A stretch of DNA of 64,000 nucleotides, taken from positions 103,759,992 to 103,823,991 of the forward strand of contig JARYHS010009186.1 in assembly GCA_031002005.1 (NCBI GenBank). The letters run 5' to 3'. This DNA comes from Vandiemenella viatica. Lineage: Eukaryota; Arthropoda; Insecta; Orthoptera; Morabidae. The notes beneath the pieces are model-generated. The model saw nothing but the letters and a program-made list of their open reading frames with translations, was not told where the DNA came from and did not search any database. Shown here piece by piece: positions 35,640 to 47,269 of the stretch (position 1 is the first letter of the stretch; each line of letters opens with the position of its first letter). A program made the translations under genes and the position numbers.

Positions 35640-36540
35640 TGTGAAAACCGGAATAATATGAGGAAACATGTGATTACAATGAAATTAATTCCTCAGATCA
35701 GGGATACAACAAAACAGAAATGATTAGGATTACAGAACTGTACATGCAATTTACCAGTCAGAATTGTTGACGGTGTGAATCCGTGGCGTGCTGAAATCGA
35801 AGCCTCAAGACGTCGTGTACACAGCCGTCACTGTAGGACAATTTGGAGTGGGACCCGTCAGAAAACACTGCATTTACGACTCAATGCGACAGTGACAGCG
35901 TTCACGTGAGCATTGCAGTCTGTGGTGGTAGCTGGTTTCTGGCCAATGGAAGCCGACCAGTGTCGTGTCACCAGTATAGCTCTCAGCGTTGAACAGTCGA
36001 CGCAGACATGTCAACATCCGTTGCAGTGCTTCAACTGTGGACGAAGCTGTTATGTCGGTTACGGCTATGCAGACAAAATGGTAGCTATCGCACGCTGTGG
36101 TCACATTGTGTGGCCTATTAACTATTCGTCACTGTGTACAGTCCTTTTCTAGTCACTACAACGACTTTACACTAACAGCGCGAGGCGTGCCACTGATCTA
36201 TACGGTCACATAAAAGAAACAATGCTGGGCCTATATACACACAGTCTCTCTGCAATCTTAAATTGCTGTTCTATATGTCTTGTGATTTTGGAGTGACTGA
36301 AACCTTTCCTTCTCGGGGTTACAATTTTCACAAACAGTAGTTTATGCAGAATTAGTTCATACGTTAATTTTCTTATACCATCAATCTGCCGGATCTAGAA
36401 GATCAGCTACGACAACTCTGCCTAATCTGACGTAGGAGAAGATTCGGCACCAAATCATCGCAGGTATCAGAGCTCAAGTAGGGGTGACACCAATAAGATG
36501 GAACCAGCAATTTTCCCCTACTGTCAAGTCTGACATATAT
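35640..36540. other. Unrecognised, partly GC-rich sequence
   Basis: 35760-36240 is GC-richer than the background with ORFs on both strands (76 and 79 codons) but no identifiable domain. It may belong to the downstream part of the decayed Tc1 element or to an unknown repeat. Confidence 0.35.
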
Positions 36541-36556
36541 TGCACCTTAAGTAATA

Positions 36557-38003
36557 ATGATTAAAATAAAGTCACATGGTCGAGTTAAATCAAAATTGGT
36601 AAACTTAATACGTGAAACCCTCACAGATTCTATATCAAAAGTAAAATTTATGGGTGAAATGTCACAGTCATTCAAAATAAATACAGGTGTACGGCAAGGT
36701 GATGGTTTACCACCCATTCTTTTCAACTGTGTCTTGGAGAAAATAGTAAGGATTTGGAAGAAAAAATTAACATGATATTCCATCAATAACCTTGGGGAGA
36801 AAAAAGAAAGGAGTCGAAATACATTGTCTGGCATCTGCAGATGTCTTCGTTATCCTTTCAGAAAGCTTAAAAAATGCAGAAACACAAATTAATCTCTTGG
36901 AAGAAATAGCACGTCTACAAATCTCAGTGGAAAAAACTAATTTTTTAAGTTTATTTTTACTTGGCCTTTACGCCTCGTCGACAGGGAGATCATTAGAGGC
37001 AGGATGGGATTGGGGCAAGGAACGGGAAGGAATTTTTCCATGGCCTTTTTGAAGGAAGCATCCCGGAATTCGCCTGGAGTGATTTGGGGAAACCATGGAA
37101 AACCCAAATCTGGATGCCCGGACGGGGATTCGAACCCGCGTCCTCCCGAATACGAGGTCAGAACGCTGACCGTGCACACACCACGCTCGGTGAAAAAACT
37201 AAATTCATTACAAACATAAAAGATTCTACAAAATTTTAATGACACATATTGGCCGAATTGAAAAAATAAGGAATTTCAAATATTTAGGGGAGACAATTCA
37301 AGAAAATGAATTAGAAAAGTTTGCAATACAAAAAAGGATACGCAAAATGGAAATAGCGTATGGTATTACTAAGGATTTTTACAACACAAAGTGCCTGTCT
37401 AAAATTCTTAAAATAAGACACTAAATACAGTGGTGAAACCGGAATATCTCTATCTAAGGGAATGCCTGGTATTAAGTTACAAACTGGATAAGCTTGAAGT
37501 ATTGGAAAGGAGAATTATAAGAAAATTTTTGGGTCCATTGAAAAATACAGTACAATGGAAGTTAAGAAGTAATGAAGAAATATGTGATAACATTGAAAAA
37601 ATAACAGAATCAATGAGAAAAAGGAGAATATTTTTTGGACACATCTGTCGCATGGATGACATCTGGCTAACAAAAAAGATATTCGAATATTTTTGGGAGA
37701 AAAAATCAAATATAACCTGGATTCAAGAGATTAAGAAAGATTTGAAACGAAATAATGTCAGGGAACATGACGCTCTGGAAAGAGAATATTTTCGAAAGCA
37801 GATTTCGAATATGGAAGGACTCCAAGGTAGAGAGGAGAAGAAAACGGGTGCAAAATGTTCTGAAGAGAGAAAGAGAAAACACAGTGCAATAATGAAGGCA
37901 TGCTGGAAAGGAAGAAAGAAAAAATAACAGGAGAGGAATTGAAATTGGCACGTGGTCCCTAGCTGGCCATAACGAAAAATAGAAGAAGAAAAAGAAGAAG
38001 AAA
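36557..38003 (+). pseudogene. RTE-like LINE ORF2 remnant with (AAG)n-type end
   Basis: The first block (36557-36775) contains KINTGVRQGDGLPPILFNCV, the RT motif before the catalytic box. The catalytic box itself has degenerated (LASADVFVILSES where ..FADD.. is expected), so polymerase activity is lost. The coding sequence then meets a nested SINE, resumes with KTKFITNIKD, FKYLGETIQ (37239-37424) and finally 165 codons (37430-37927): LEVLERRIIRKFLGPL and KRRIFFGHICRMDD, the post-RT region of RTE-type elements. The 3' end reads ACGTGGTCCCTAGCTGGCC followed by a GAAGAA-rich tract (37979-38003), fitting a simple-repeat RTE terminus. A stop and frame change lie between 36775 and 36792. Confidence 0.75.
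36941..37191 (-). mobile_element. SINE family A, copy 8, inside the RTE LINE
   Basis: Reverse-strand, well-preserved copy with tail TTTACGCCTCGTCGACAGG, core complement GGGGAAACCATGGAAAACCC, B-box complement GGATTCGAACCCG and head end CACCACGCTCGG. A perfect 11-bp duplication GAAAAAACTAA (36930-36940 and 37192-37202) flanks it. Excising it with one duplicate restores VEKTKFITNIKD in the host LINE. Confidence 0.95.
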
Positions 38004-39868
38004 GCCACCTGGCTGTCAGCTCGGGTATTTTCATTTCATTGTCACCACTAGGAGCTTATTTTTATTGTTGTTGTTTGGTGTAAATAAGTAATTAAAAATT
38101 ATTAACCTAATAGAGTTCATTAATTAAATTACAGCCTTTAAATATGTGATTTTGATTGCTTTGATATTTTTCGTTGAATCGTTGGTTTAATTTTTCCCCT
38201 AACTGTAACGCTAGCTACTAACTTCAAACAGTATCTGAGGTTCATCGGTGGTGGTATGTTGTGATAGAGGTACAGCTCCCATATGGTGGAGGAGATGTTG
38301 AATTGAAGGAAGACAGTTCCTGCCAAGCTGCCACCTGCCGGGTCGTTAGCTCCAAAGGACCTCCAAGCTGCTGACGCCGCTACCCGCAAAAGGCTTCGCC
38401 AGCGGCTCGGAGAACGCTCCCACCCCAGGAGAACCTCAACATTTTCTTGATGCGCTCAAGTGAGAGAATTATGCGGCACCGAAGCCGTATCTCTTCTTCA
38501 GCGCGATAGCAGACCGCGTTATTCGGGGGCAGAAAATGAAATTTAAATGGGCACCGGAGCGAGATACCTGCCCCGACCAGAATTACGCAAATGTCATGCG
38601 TTACCGGCACAGGTTGCGAATACTATAATTTTATTTGCGGAAGAAGGCCAAAAATTTGCATACAATCTCTAAGGCGGGAACTGCTTGATACCGCTTATCT
38701 ACTGCACCCGACATATGAAATTCAGAACTTTGTGAATAAAGGATTCGTTCAACGAGGCAATTTCTGAAATAATTTAGGCATGCAACTTCCATTCGTGACA
38801 TTAAGAGCAACTAGACAAAGTTTCAAAATCTAGTGCTTTCAAATCAACCGAAATTCAGTTAAGGTAAATGATAAGTAACTCACGAAATCATTTAAAATGT
38901 GAAAATGATTTCCATGCTTGGAAACACTGCAGTAGTGTTACTTCCTGCCACAAACAATTAATCGATTATTCTTACTAGTATCGTTGAAAATAATCAGCTA
39001 TATTGTTTGACAAAAAGCAACTACCTACGTTAGTCTAATGTTTCGTATTAATTACTTAGCATGTAAAATCTCAGGAAATTTTTCTCTACCTTTTCTCTAA
39101 TTTCTACACGGAAGTTATGAAATAACTTTGAAGTAACCGACATCTAAGCCCGTGAATTATTTGTAAGCTCTTAGCAAACTTCCAAACAGAAATTTTACTT
39201 TGCTGCTACTAATTGCAACCGTTTTACATAAAAAAATTCGTAATCATATTAATTGCAATTCTGATTTATGGAATTATTTTTCATTTACCTGTCTAGTTAG
39301 ATTTCCTAGTTGATAGAATTCGTTTCCTAGTTCACTGCTATTAATCTGTTTGCAAGTGTCTTCAATAAGTGTCTGGGAACCTGGAATTGTTAAACGAAAT
39401 TCTTTTTCATTAATGTGACATTATTCTGTATAACAGTTTTATCCACCATGATACAAGAACAGAAGAAAAGTTTAAGTAAATCAGTAACAGAACGGAGTTT
39501 AAATAAACTCGTAATTCATATCTCCTTAACTTCTAATATCATGTTTTATTTTAAACTTGTTAAAAAATTCTTGCAGCTATAAATTATTTCACCGAAATTC
39601 ATATATTACTATTTTATACTCAAGAAATAGAGAACTGATTCACTTCCCCTTCGTCCTTTCAGCTAGTTAATAGATTAATTTCAAAATTTTACTTTATTTC
39701 GATTAGTTTTATAAGAAGAAAAGAATGAAATGTTTAGCGTTTAAAATGTGGCCTTAATCGATAAAAAATACATACTGGATAACGATATATTGCACTATTC
39801 TTGCTAAGTACAACTGAATAACAAACACCTAGAGATTTTTAAGCCCTTTCGTCATAGTATGAAAATCA
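38004..39868. other. AT-rich sequence with a GC-rich block at 38270-38620
   Basis: The GC-rich block has minus-strand ORFs of 83 and 76 codons without recognisable domains. The rest (38640-39868) is AT-rich with nothing recognised. Confidence 0.4.
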
Positions 39869-39880
39869 CCTTCACTGATG

Positions 39881-40181
39881 TAGCGGTCTGGTGGTTCAGT
39901 GGTTAAGGCGTCTGACTGGAAATCGGAAGGTCACCCGTTCGAATTCCTGTCTCGGCGCAATTTTCATACGCCCTTAAACCGACCTTCACCTGGCACAGCT
40001 ACTGTGTGATGTGAAGTACTCCAGAACGCTTCCGTGGTTTAGTTTCTACGTTAAACTGTAGGTCCCCTGTACCCAGTAGTATTGCCGGATTAGGTTAAGG
40101 CGGCTACGACAGGGGCGGAATGCACAGCCAATAGAAAACCTGTCACCAGGTCATTACGACCACATGAAATAATTTTTTATA
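39881..40181 (+). mobile_element. tRNA-derived SINE family C, uninterrupted copy
   Basis: The head AGCGGTCTGGTGGTTCAGTG has an A-box-like TGGTTCAGTGG. The B box is CGTTCGAATTCC. The body contains CCAGAACGCTTCCGTGG and TAAACTGTAGGTCCCCTGT and ends ATTACGACCACATG plus an AT-rich tail. Diverged 12-bp flanks (CCTTCACTGATG at 39869-39880, CTTTCAGTGATG at 40182-40193) look like the target duplication. It serves as reference for the split copies at 14904 and 19331. Confidence 0.88.
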
Positions 40182-40365
40182 CTTTCAGTGATGAGAAATA
40201 TGTTTCATCACCTGTGCTATAAGATTTTATACAGCCGAACACTCAAGTCGACGCATTTACATAAGGAGTCTGGAATAAAATTTATTTTTGTTATTAGATG
40301 TGCGAGGAAATATCCAGGGTTAAACTTCAGTGTGGTGATGGTCATAACAGATTTCAGTCTTCAAT

Positions 40366-40368
<3 letters not shown>

Positions 40369-40418
<50 letters not shown>

Positions 40419-40650
40419 GGCTTTTGGCAGCTGAGGCCATACAGCCAGCTCAATGTGATTATTCTAGTTTCCAGTGATTCAGTCGTCATCCAGTGTTTAT
40501 ATTTTGTATCTTGTAAGTATGGACATCACAGGACGGATAGGACATTCACACAGACACACAACACTTAACATCCATGCCCGCGCCCGGATACGAACCGGCG
40601 ACCTTCGGCACGTGGAGCTAGCACGCTAGCCCCTACGCTAACGAGGCCGG
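40369..40650 (-). mobile_element. tRNA-derived SINE family D with long A-tail
   Basis: On the reverse strand the head starts CCGGCCTCGTTAGCGTAGGG and contains GCTAGCGTGCTAGC and B box CGGTTCGTATCCG. The body ends GCTGCCAAAAGCCATT and runs into a 47-49-nt A-tail (T-run at 40367-40415 on the plus strand). A perfect 10-bp duplication CTTCAATGTT (40359-40368 and 40651-40660) brackets it. The long, pure tail suggests a recent insertion. Confidence 0.92.
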
Positions 40651-40660
40651 CTTCAATGTT

Positions 40661-42289
40661 GTTTTGGTATTGGTGGAAGTCGTTTAGATCCGGGCGGTGG
40701 GTAGCACCGGAAATTTCGAGTTCTAACAAATCAACACGAAGAGCCGGTGAAACTTTATTGTAAATATGCACCCTGTTGTGTAAAAACAAATGCAACAGAG
40801 CTGCTGCTTGGGCGCCCAGTGAGTTCCACACTATTTTGTGTTCTGTTCCTGGCAAAAGGTTTTCGTTGCTCCTGTCAAAATTCGTTGGATATTATTGAAT
40901 ACAATGCGTCAAATAAACGCATAGTAACGCGTGCTCGAAAAATCCAAAAGGGCGAGATTTTAACATCTTCATCATATCAAAAATGTGGAGAGGACAGGCA
41001 AAAAAGTGAAGGTAGGAAAAAGGGCGAAGCGAAAAGATAAAATGACAAATGCGCTATAAAGACGTTGAATACATAGCAAAGTATTCAAAGTCCGAAGAAA
41101 ATCAAGAAAACAGGCCTAATGCATCGTACTTGGAGAAATTTTTGAAGAAGACTGAACTCAGTGCTTTGAAGCAACCAATTCTGTCATACTTGCCACCATA
41201 CCCTTTTTGTGTCGCATCTCTGTTCCCACAGTATTAACGCATTCAACAACGGCGCCGAAATATTTCTTTTAAGGTGTCTACGTCAGCTTAGGTTCTGCAG
41301 AGTATAAATCTTTTTCACGACAAAATTATCTGCGAATCTATACGCCTTTTAGGTAGCAACATTTTTAAGTTTAATGTTAACAAGGGAGGCTGGGTAGGGT
41401 TTTAAGTCATCACCCCGAAAGCCTGGTGGACGAAAATAGCGTTAAAAACTTAAAAATATTAACACCGTCGGACTGAGTGCTCTTAGACGTGCCGTGTCGG
41501 AGCGGAACTTCAATTAAACACTTCTTTTGTTATACTTTTAATGAAGGCATACTTCGCAGAGCGTCGAAGTAAATTGTGCGTGCCCTTTTAATTAGAGGCC
41601 AGAGCGTCGCGGCGGGCACCTAAAGAGAATTTTCTCGCTTTCTAGCGTACAGCGGAGGCGCTCGTCCAGAATATCCCCCCCCCCCTCTCTCTCTCTAGAG
41701 ATGTGGTGGTTGTGTGAGGAAATGCTATTACGCCCACTTCAGATAGAACTGTGCAGAGAAAAAGATGTAGCGCCGGTCCAGCCAGTTTACTGACACCAAA
41801 TCCTCGTTACAAGCGATGCGAGAACTATTTTCCACTGGAACTAACCAGATTAGGTAAACTGGCAATATTTGCTATACTGAAGCGGACTCAGATTTCTGTA
41901 GTCCAATTTTCTCAGCAGCCGCTTTGCCTCACGAAGCCAAATAACAGCCACAGTGATGTAACAAGTTATTGTCATAGTGTTTTTACACTTCATTCGCTTA
42001 GAGCACGTCGTCTGTGGATTTTGGTACCTTGTTCTTTCTATGCCAGCAAGAAAATCTATTACAGTGGGAAGACATAATCGTGAATGGAGTATTCACAGCA
42101 CTGAAGCTTACGCTTGTGCTATCTTAAGCCCATAAAAAATTCCTCTGGATAGTTCCAGTAGATAGTTCGCATGTCTAGTGTCCGAAATTTCGCCGTTTTT
42201 ACATGAGTTTTGAAGCTTTCATTTGTAAGACAGATGGCTACTGATTATGTGAACAGAATTTTAATTATTGCAGCTTCCTCAGCAATGAT
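40661..42289. other. Mixed sequence, no confirmed feature
   Basis: 40918-41040 reads RARKIQKGEILTSSSYQK and might be a pogo/Tigger transposase C-terminal remnant (ILTS.P..K motif), but this is weak. 41480-41680 is GC-rich. Short C-rich and (CT)n tracts lie at about 41669-41697. Nothing else was recognised. Confidence 0.3.
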
Positions 42290-43075
42290 TTGTGCGACAT
42301 AATAAGGGGGATGAAAAGATTATTTGCCGATGATGCTATTATTTATCGTGAAATTTAAACTCTGGAAGACTGCGCATTGTTACAAGATGATATTATGAAA
42401 CTAATTGCATGGTGTAAAGACTGTCAGTTGGAGTTAAACGCTAAAAAGTTCCAAGTCATGCGTGTAAGTAAAAAGGTGACACCATTTAGCTCTGAATATA
42501 TAATTAATGGTACTATCCTTAGAACGGTAGATTCCACTAAATACCTAGGAGCAACAATTCGTAATAATTTGCCGTGGAATGAGCATATCGGGAATGTAAT
42601 TGGGAAAGCAAATCGTATGCTCCGATTTCTTGGTCGTAATTTAAAACAATACAATCTGGAAGTTAAATCGATTGCATATAAGCCACTAGTGCGTCCTCAC
42701 TTGAAATATTGTTGTTCTGTATGTGGTTCCCATTTAAAGGGGTTATTGGAGGTATTAGAGAAGGCCCAAAGAAGAACCGCCCGATTCGTGACAGGTATAT
42801 ATATATTTGGGGGGAAAGCGTAAGTGCGAAGTTGAAGGTGTTAGGTTGGGAACACCGAAGGCGTTGCTCTCGACAGAAGCTAATTGAAAAATTCACGACT
42901 GACATATTTCGGAATGACAGCAAACAAATATTGCTACCAGCAACATGCGTATCTCAGAATGATTTTGAAAATAATATAAGAGTAATCAGGGCCAGAACCG
43001 ATTCTTTTCGGTATTCATTTTTTCCACGAGAGTTTAGGTAATAGAATAGAAAGGATTTACCGGGCTAGTAAACTT
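42290..43075 (+). pseudogene. CR1/Jockey-like LINE ('LINE-d') ORF2 C-terminal part
   Basis: The sequence starts with RLFADDAIIY, the catalytic RT box. A stop follows, then a 148-codon open stretch (42377-42823): LIAWCKDCQLELNAKKFQVM, YLGATIRNNLPWNEHI, LVRPHLKYCCSVCG and LEKAQRRTARFVTG. A frameshift at a short TA repeat near 42800 moves the frame, which continues as LGWEHRRRCSRQKLIEKF and RTDSFRYSFFPREF to 43041. It was 5'-truncated or eroded before the RT core. It is related to LINE-c, and the family B repeat follows directly. Confidence 0.8.
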
Positions 43076-43310
43076 AAAATCCGACAGGAGTAGCTTTCGA
43101 TAAAGCTCTCCGGCCATCCTGATCTGTGTTTTCCATGGTTTTCTCAGATCACTTCACGCGAATGCTGGGATGGTTCCTCACAATAGCCAATGGGCGCCTC
43201 CTGCCATATCCCGTATATCCCTTCCAAACTATTACCCTCTCGGATAGGTGCAATGTACCCTCCGCCACACACTTTCAGTGAATCGCGGAATAATAATTAT
43301 AATAACAATC
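43076..43310 (+). mobile_element. Family B repeat directly after the LINE-d ORF
   Basis: Aligns with 14260-14490 from AAAATCCGACAGGAGTAGC to CACACACTTTCAGTGAATCG, followed by an AATAATAATTATAATAA end. Its position only about 35 bp after the LINE ORF stop, on the same strand, suggests it is that LINE's 3' UTR. It carries the core shared with SINE family A. Confidence 0.75.
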
Positions 43311-44126
43311 GAAATAACATTTTTTAAAATTAAGATCTAGGACGTAGCTAATCATTATTGAACATTAACAGAGATTTTAGTCACTCATGTTTGTTCTTCC
43401 GTTGCTGTTCAACATCGTACAGCAATCACTGTTGTTCTCAGAGTAATATTTTTTTATTTTACTTTAGTTTCTGCTGCAGCTAAAGAATACAGAGGATATT
43501 TTTTAAAAAGTTTTCGCTGAATATTTCACCTCCACTCGTCCAGTTGACCGATGGCGTTTGACGTTCTACTAGGGATTACTGTTTCGAGTACCGCGTTGAA
43601 AGTAATTTCTATGTTTCGGGGGTAATAGAGACGGATAAAATCCCAAATCTCTTATCAGTGCTTAAAGAGTGATGGCATACGACACTGTTGATTCATACTT
43701 TAGATTCGATCTTAAAATTTGATGATCTGCTGGTCGGAGTCTTTCGGAAGAGTAAATATTAGTAGGCACACAATGGACTTCAACCTCTCCTTCCTTTCGC
43801 CTTCATCACAACCGTCTACACACACCTGGTGACATGGAGCACCTGGTGCGGGAGAATCAGTATCAACTTCACATTGCGGACCAGATTTACGTACAGTACA
43901 TATCAGATCCAGCATGAATTCTACAGCACAGGTACATTTTCCAGCTAATGATCTATATTCAAGGTATCATAAACAATGGTAATGAGGGTACATTTTTTAT
44001 AGTTCTGCTGAAAGAAGCATCACATAATTTAAATACCATACCATACATTGCGAATGCAGGAGTTCGTGCTTCGGTGCTGAAGAATGTGTACTGCGGGTAA
44101 CCTAGTAGATGATTGCGAGGAACCAA

Positions 44127-44164
<38 letters not shown>

Positions 44165-44272
44165 AAACTAGAACTGAAGTTAGGTTTGATAGTTGAAAAA
44201 TTTCGATTAAAAAAATCATAAATTGGTGCAGCAAATTATTTGCGGATAGAAATGGGAGCTCAATATTTGTCC
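43311..44272. other. AT-rich sequence with an (AC)n microsatellite
   Basis: A clean AC dinucleotide run lies at about 44128-44158. Nothing else was recognised in this interval. Confidence 0.6.
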
Positions 44273-44509
44273 TTTTTTTATGGTTTTACGCCTTGTCGAC
44301 GTCGAAGTCATTAGAGGCGGGATGAGACTGGGGACAAGTAATGGGAATGAATTCGACCATGATCTTTTGAAGGATGCATCCCGGCATTCGCCTGGAGTGA
44401 TTTGGGGAAACTATGGAAGAACCAAATCTGGATGTCCGGACAAGGATTCGTACCGCCGTCCTCCCGAATGCGAGGCAAGAGCGTTAACCGCTCACACACC
44501 AAGCTCGGT
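44273..44509 (-). mobile_element. SINE family A, copy 9
   Basis: Reverse-strand copy with T-run, TTTACGCCTTGTCGACGTCG, core complement GGGGAAACTATGG, B-box complement GGATTCGTACCG and head end GTTAACCGCTCACACACC. No clear target duplication was seen. Confidence 0.9.
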
Positions 44510-46906
44510 TGACCCACACACTGACATCGCGAAGAAGAACATAACTTGATTAAGGGCTTTATTTAGGTAACAAACGATAAATTATACTGAAAATTGGTTA
44601 TAGTAAATCGTTTAAGATGAAACACGTTGAATAATTATAAATTCGTTTGATTTTACAAAACTCTTCTACACAATTCACTTTCAAAGTGTGGAAATTACAA
44701 CACTAAACTTGTAAACTTGTTCTCATAATATTAAATCTCCCCCCCCCCTCCTTTTACATAACGTGGTTATGTGATCATTACATAGGAAAGTTCTTTTTTT
44801 TTTTGGAATTAAACAAAAAATTATTCCTTTGATTTCAAAAGCAAGAGTTAAAGACATCTTCTACGGAGACTGATATGCTAATGTGAAAAGGGATATTATA
44901 ACAAGAAATGGCATGGTATTAGCCACGAATCATTACACATGTCAAGGCACTCAAAATGATTTCCTTTCTATTTTAATAATGTGCTTTCGGTTCCAAATTT
45001 TAAACCTGAAATCATCGAACTTAAAATACATGAAGCATCTATTAGCTAAATAGCCGAAATTCCAATTCTTAACTTCTCTTCCATCTGATTACACGCTGAT
45101 GAACTTGAAAATTTCTAAATCTGGTATGCTCCACACTCAGCTTGTTCTAATTTACTTAGCAACCTGATGTGACCAAATGTGTAAGCCGAAGATTTGCTGT
45201 ATTGGGCATTACCAAAACCTAAGAATATGAGTGTGGTCTAAAAAGTGTGTAATAACAACAGAGTTTACCATATTTTAATAGCTTTTCTACTTATTATTTC
45301 GCTATTGAAAATGTTAAATACTTAGGTAATAATTTTAATACTTGCTAGACTTCCTATTAATGTTACGCAAAATATTTGCTACTGTAAAATTTTCATGTTC
45401 TCCAGGTTCCAAAGAAGTATGTTAAGTTTAATTACCATGATGATCTCTTTTCGTTAAACTATTAATCAGCCACACAACAATTAGCATTTGACGCATTCTC
45501 ACGTAAACCTAGTAGCCGGTATTTTATGTCGTAGAAATCTTCCGAAATTCACGAAGTTTTATTGTTTTAAAATCTCATTGATTAGTAACTATGGTTGATG
45601 AAAATACCTCGAAGGAACAGGGTTAAGTGCGTGTGTCTACAAGATGTCGCTCTAACGTAAAATTGACCTTCAGAAACGTTTTGGAACACTGTGCTCGTTA
45701 TTTAATACTCCAAGGCACCTTTTTAAATTGTAGAGTGCAAATTAACAGACGTAGAACCTTCAAGAAACTATTATAAATGGTGTGATTAAACTTTTGAAGA
45801 GGGTCTTTTGCGCAAACCTCGAATACTTGCTTAAGTTCATAAAGTAATTACAAATAAGAAACATACAAGATAAACATGTTGAAACATTGATTGAACCTCC
45901 ATTAATTCTTTTCTCTGAACCATCAAAATATTTTTGCATTACATAAAATATTTTCTGTATTTATTATTGATACAAACCTTTCCTTTCTTCGAAATTAACC
46001 AAAACATATTTCTATAAGCAAAGTTTTCTGTAGTGCATACAAAGGCTGGCTAAGCCCTCAAGTTATATTCCAATCTTTTCCGTGGAAGATTAATGAAAAA
46101 TTGTCATCAGTACATGTCCTGTCTTTTGAAACCTGTTTTTCATCACATAGTTACATAACGTTTATTGTTTGTATGTGTCTGGTAATTCAAGACATAATAA
46201 ATCAGTTTCATCAATACTGTGACCTTAAGCCAGATGATAGCGTATTTGATGAGTTAATACTAACTGATCATGATGACTTTATTTTAATACGCTTAAAATT
46301 GAAAGCAAATTCACAACCAGTAAAATCTTATTTTACCAAGACTTGATAAATGCGAAATCTCTTACAAATCCAAGGCTTCCCACTCGATCTATTAAGATCA
46401 TTAAACGTATGCATTGTCATGTCTCAAAATTAGATGTTATAAATATTAAAAAACGAATAACAAAATTGGAATTCCGTGTTTTGAAGGTTACATGGATACC
46501 ATAATTTTGTAGTATGGAATCTATTAAAAGGATAAACAACAAATTTGTAAATCGTAAATAATTAAAATGTGTGTTTTTTTAGTTAAAAACCTACATATAA
46601 AACTGAAAACCAAAGACAGTTTCTAGACTTAGTACAACCACGTCAAATCTATATGTATTCCGTGTTTCCTCTATATTTACCACACCGCTAAGATTGCCAT
46701 TTCTCAATATAATGAAACTAAGAATGTTTAAAAATCTTTCGGAACTCTTCTATTTCCACGAAATTAGTAACAATAATTCTTATTAATACTAAAAATTAAG
46801 GTGTAAGAATCCTCCATGTTCAGGCTGACGATACCAATAAAAGATACTAGGCAGAGGTAACGCTCCACATTTCCTTCCAATTGTTTTTCAAATCTATAAT
46901 TATTAA
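44510..46906. other. AT-rich sequence, nothing recognised
   Basis: 2.4 kb with no recognisable gene or repeat. The 81-codon ORF at 46101-46346 has no known domain. Confidence 0.45.
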
Positions 46907-47095
46907 TCTAATTGCGATGGAGCACACGCTTCCGTGGCAATTCCCTGTCATCCCCCTTTTTATTTTATTTTTTAAAGTATGGTATATAATTTGACTTTTA
47001 AATTCCTCCCCCATCAATTTTTACGATTTTCAAATTTTAAATTCCCTCAGCGTTTTTGGTAAATCATTCATCTTTCAGTCTTATGGTAGAAAACT
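46907..47095 (-). pseudogene. LINE-a copy 3, 3' terminal fragment
   Basis: The reverse complement matches the 3' end of the LINE at 856-1727: TCTAATTGCGATGGAGCAC, GTGGCAATTCCCT, AAATTTTAAATTCCCTCAGC and GTTTTTGGTAAATCATTCAT correspond position by position. Only the last roughly 190 bp are recognisable. Confidence 0.7.
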
Positions 47096-47269
47096 AGAGA
47101 TAGAATATGTTTTTAAAGACTTTTGGAGGGCTTATCTTTAGAAATACACAAATAAATAGAAATCTTCGAAAGAAACATTGCTTAAGCTTTTAAATGTCTG
47201 TTCAACAATAACACAATCGATGACGTTGAAGGAGGATGGGGAAGAAAACTGCGAGTATACCACCCAGCC

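Noticed and set aside
44128..44158. (AC)n tract as a functional regulatory element
   Set aside because: It is an ordinary dinucleotide microsatellite with nothing to indicate function.
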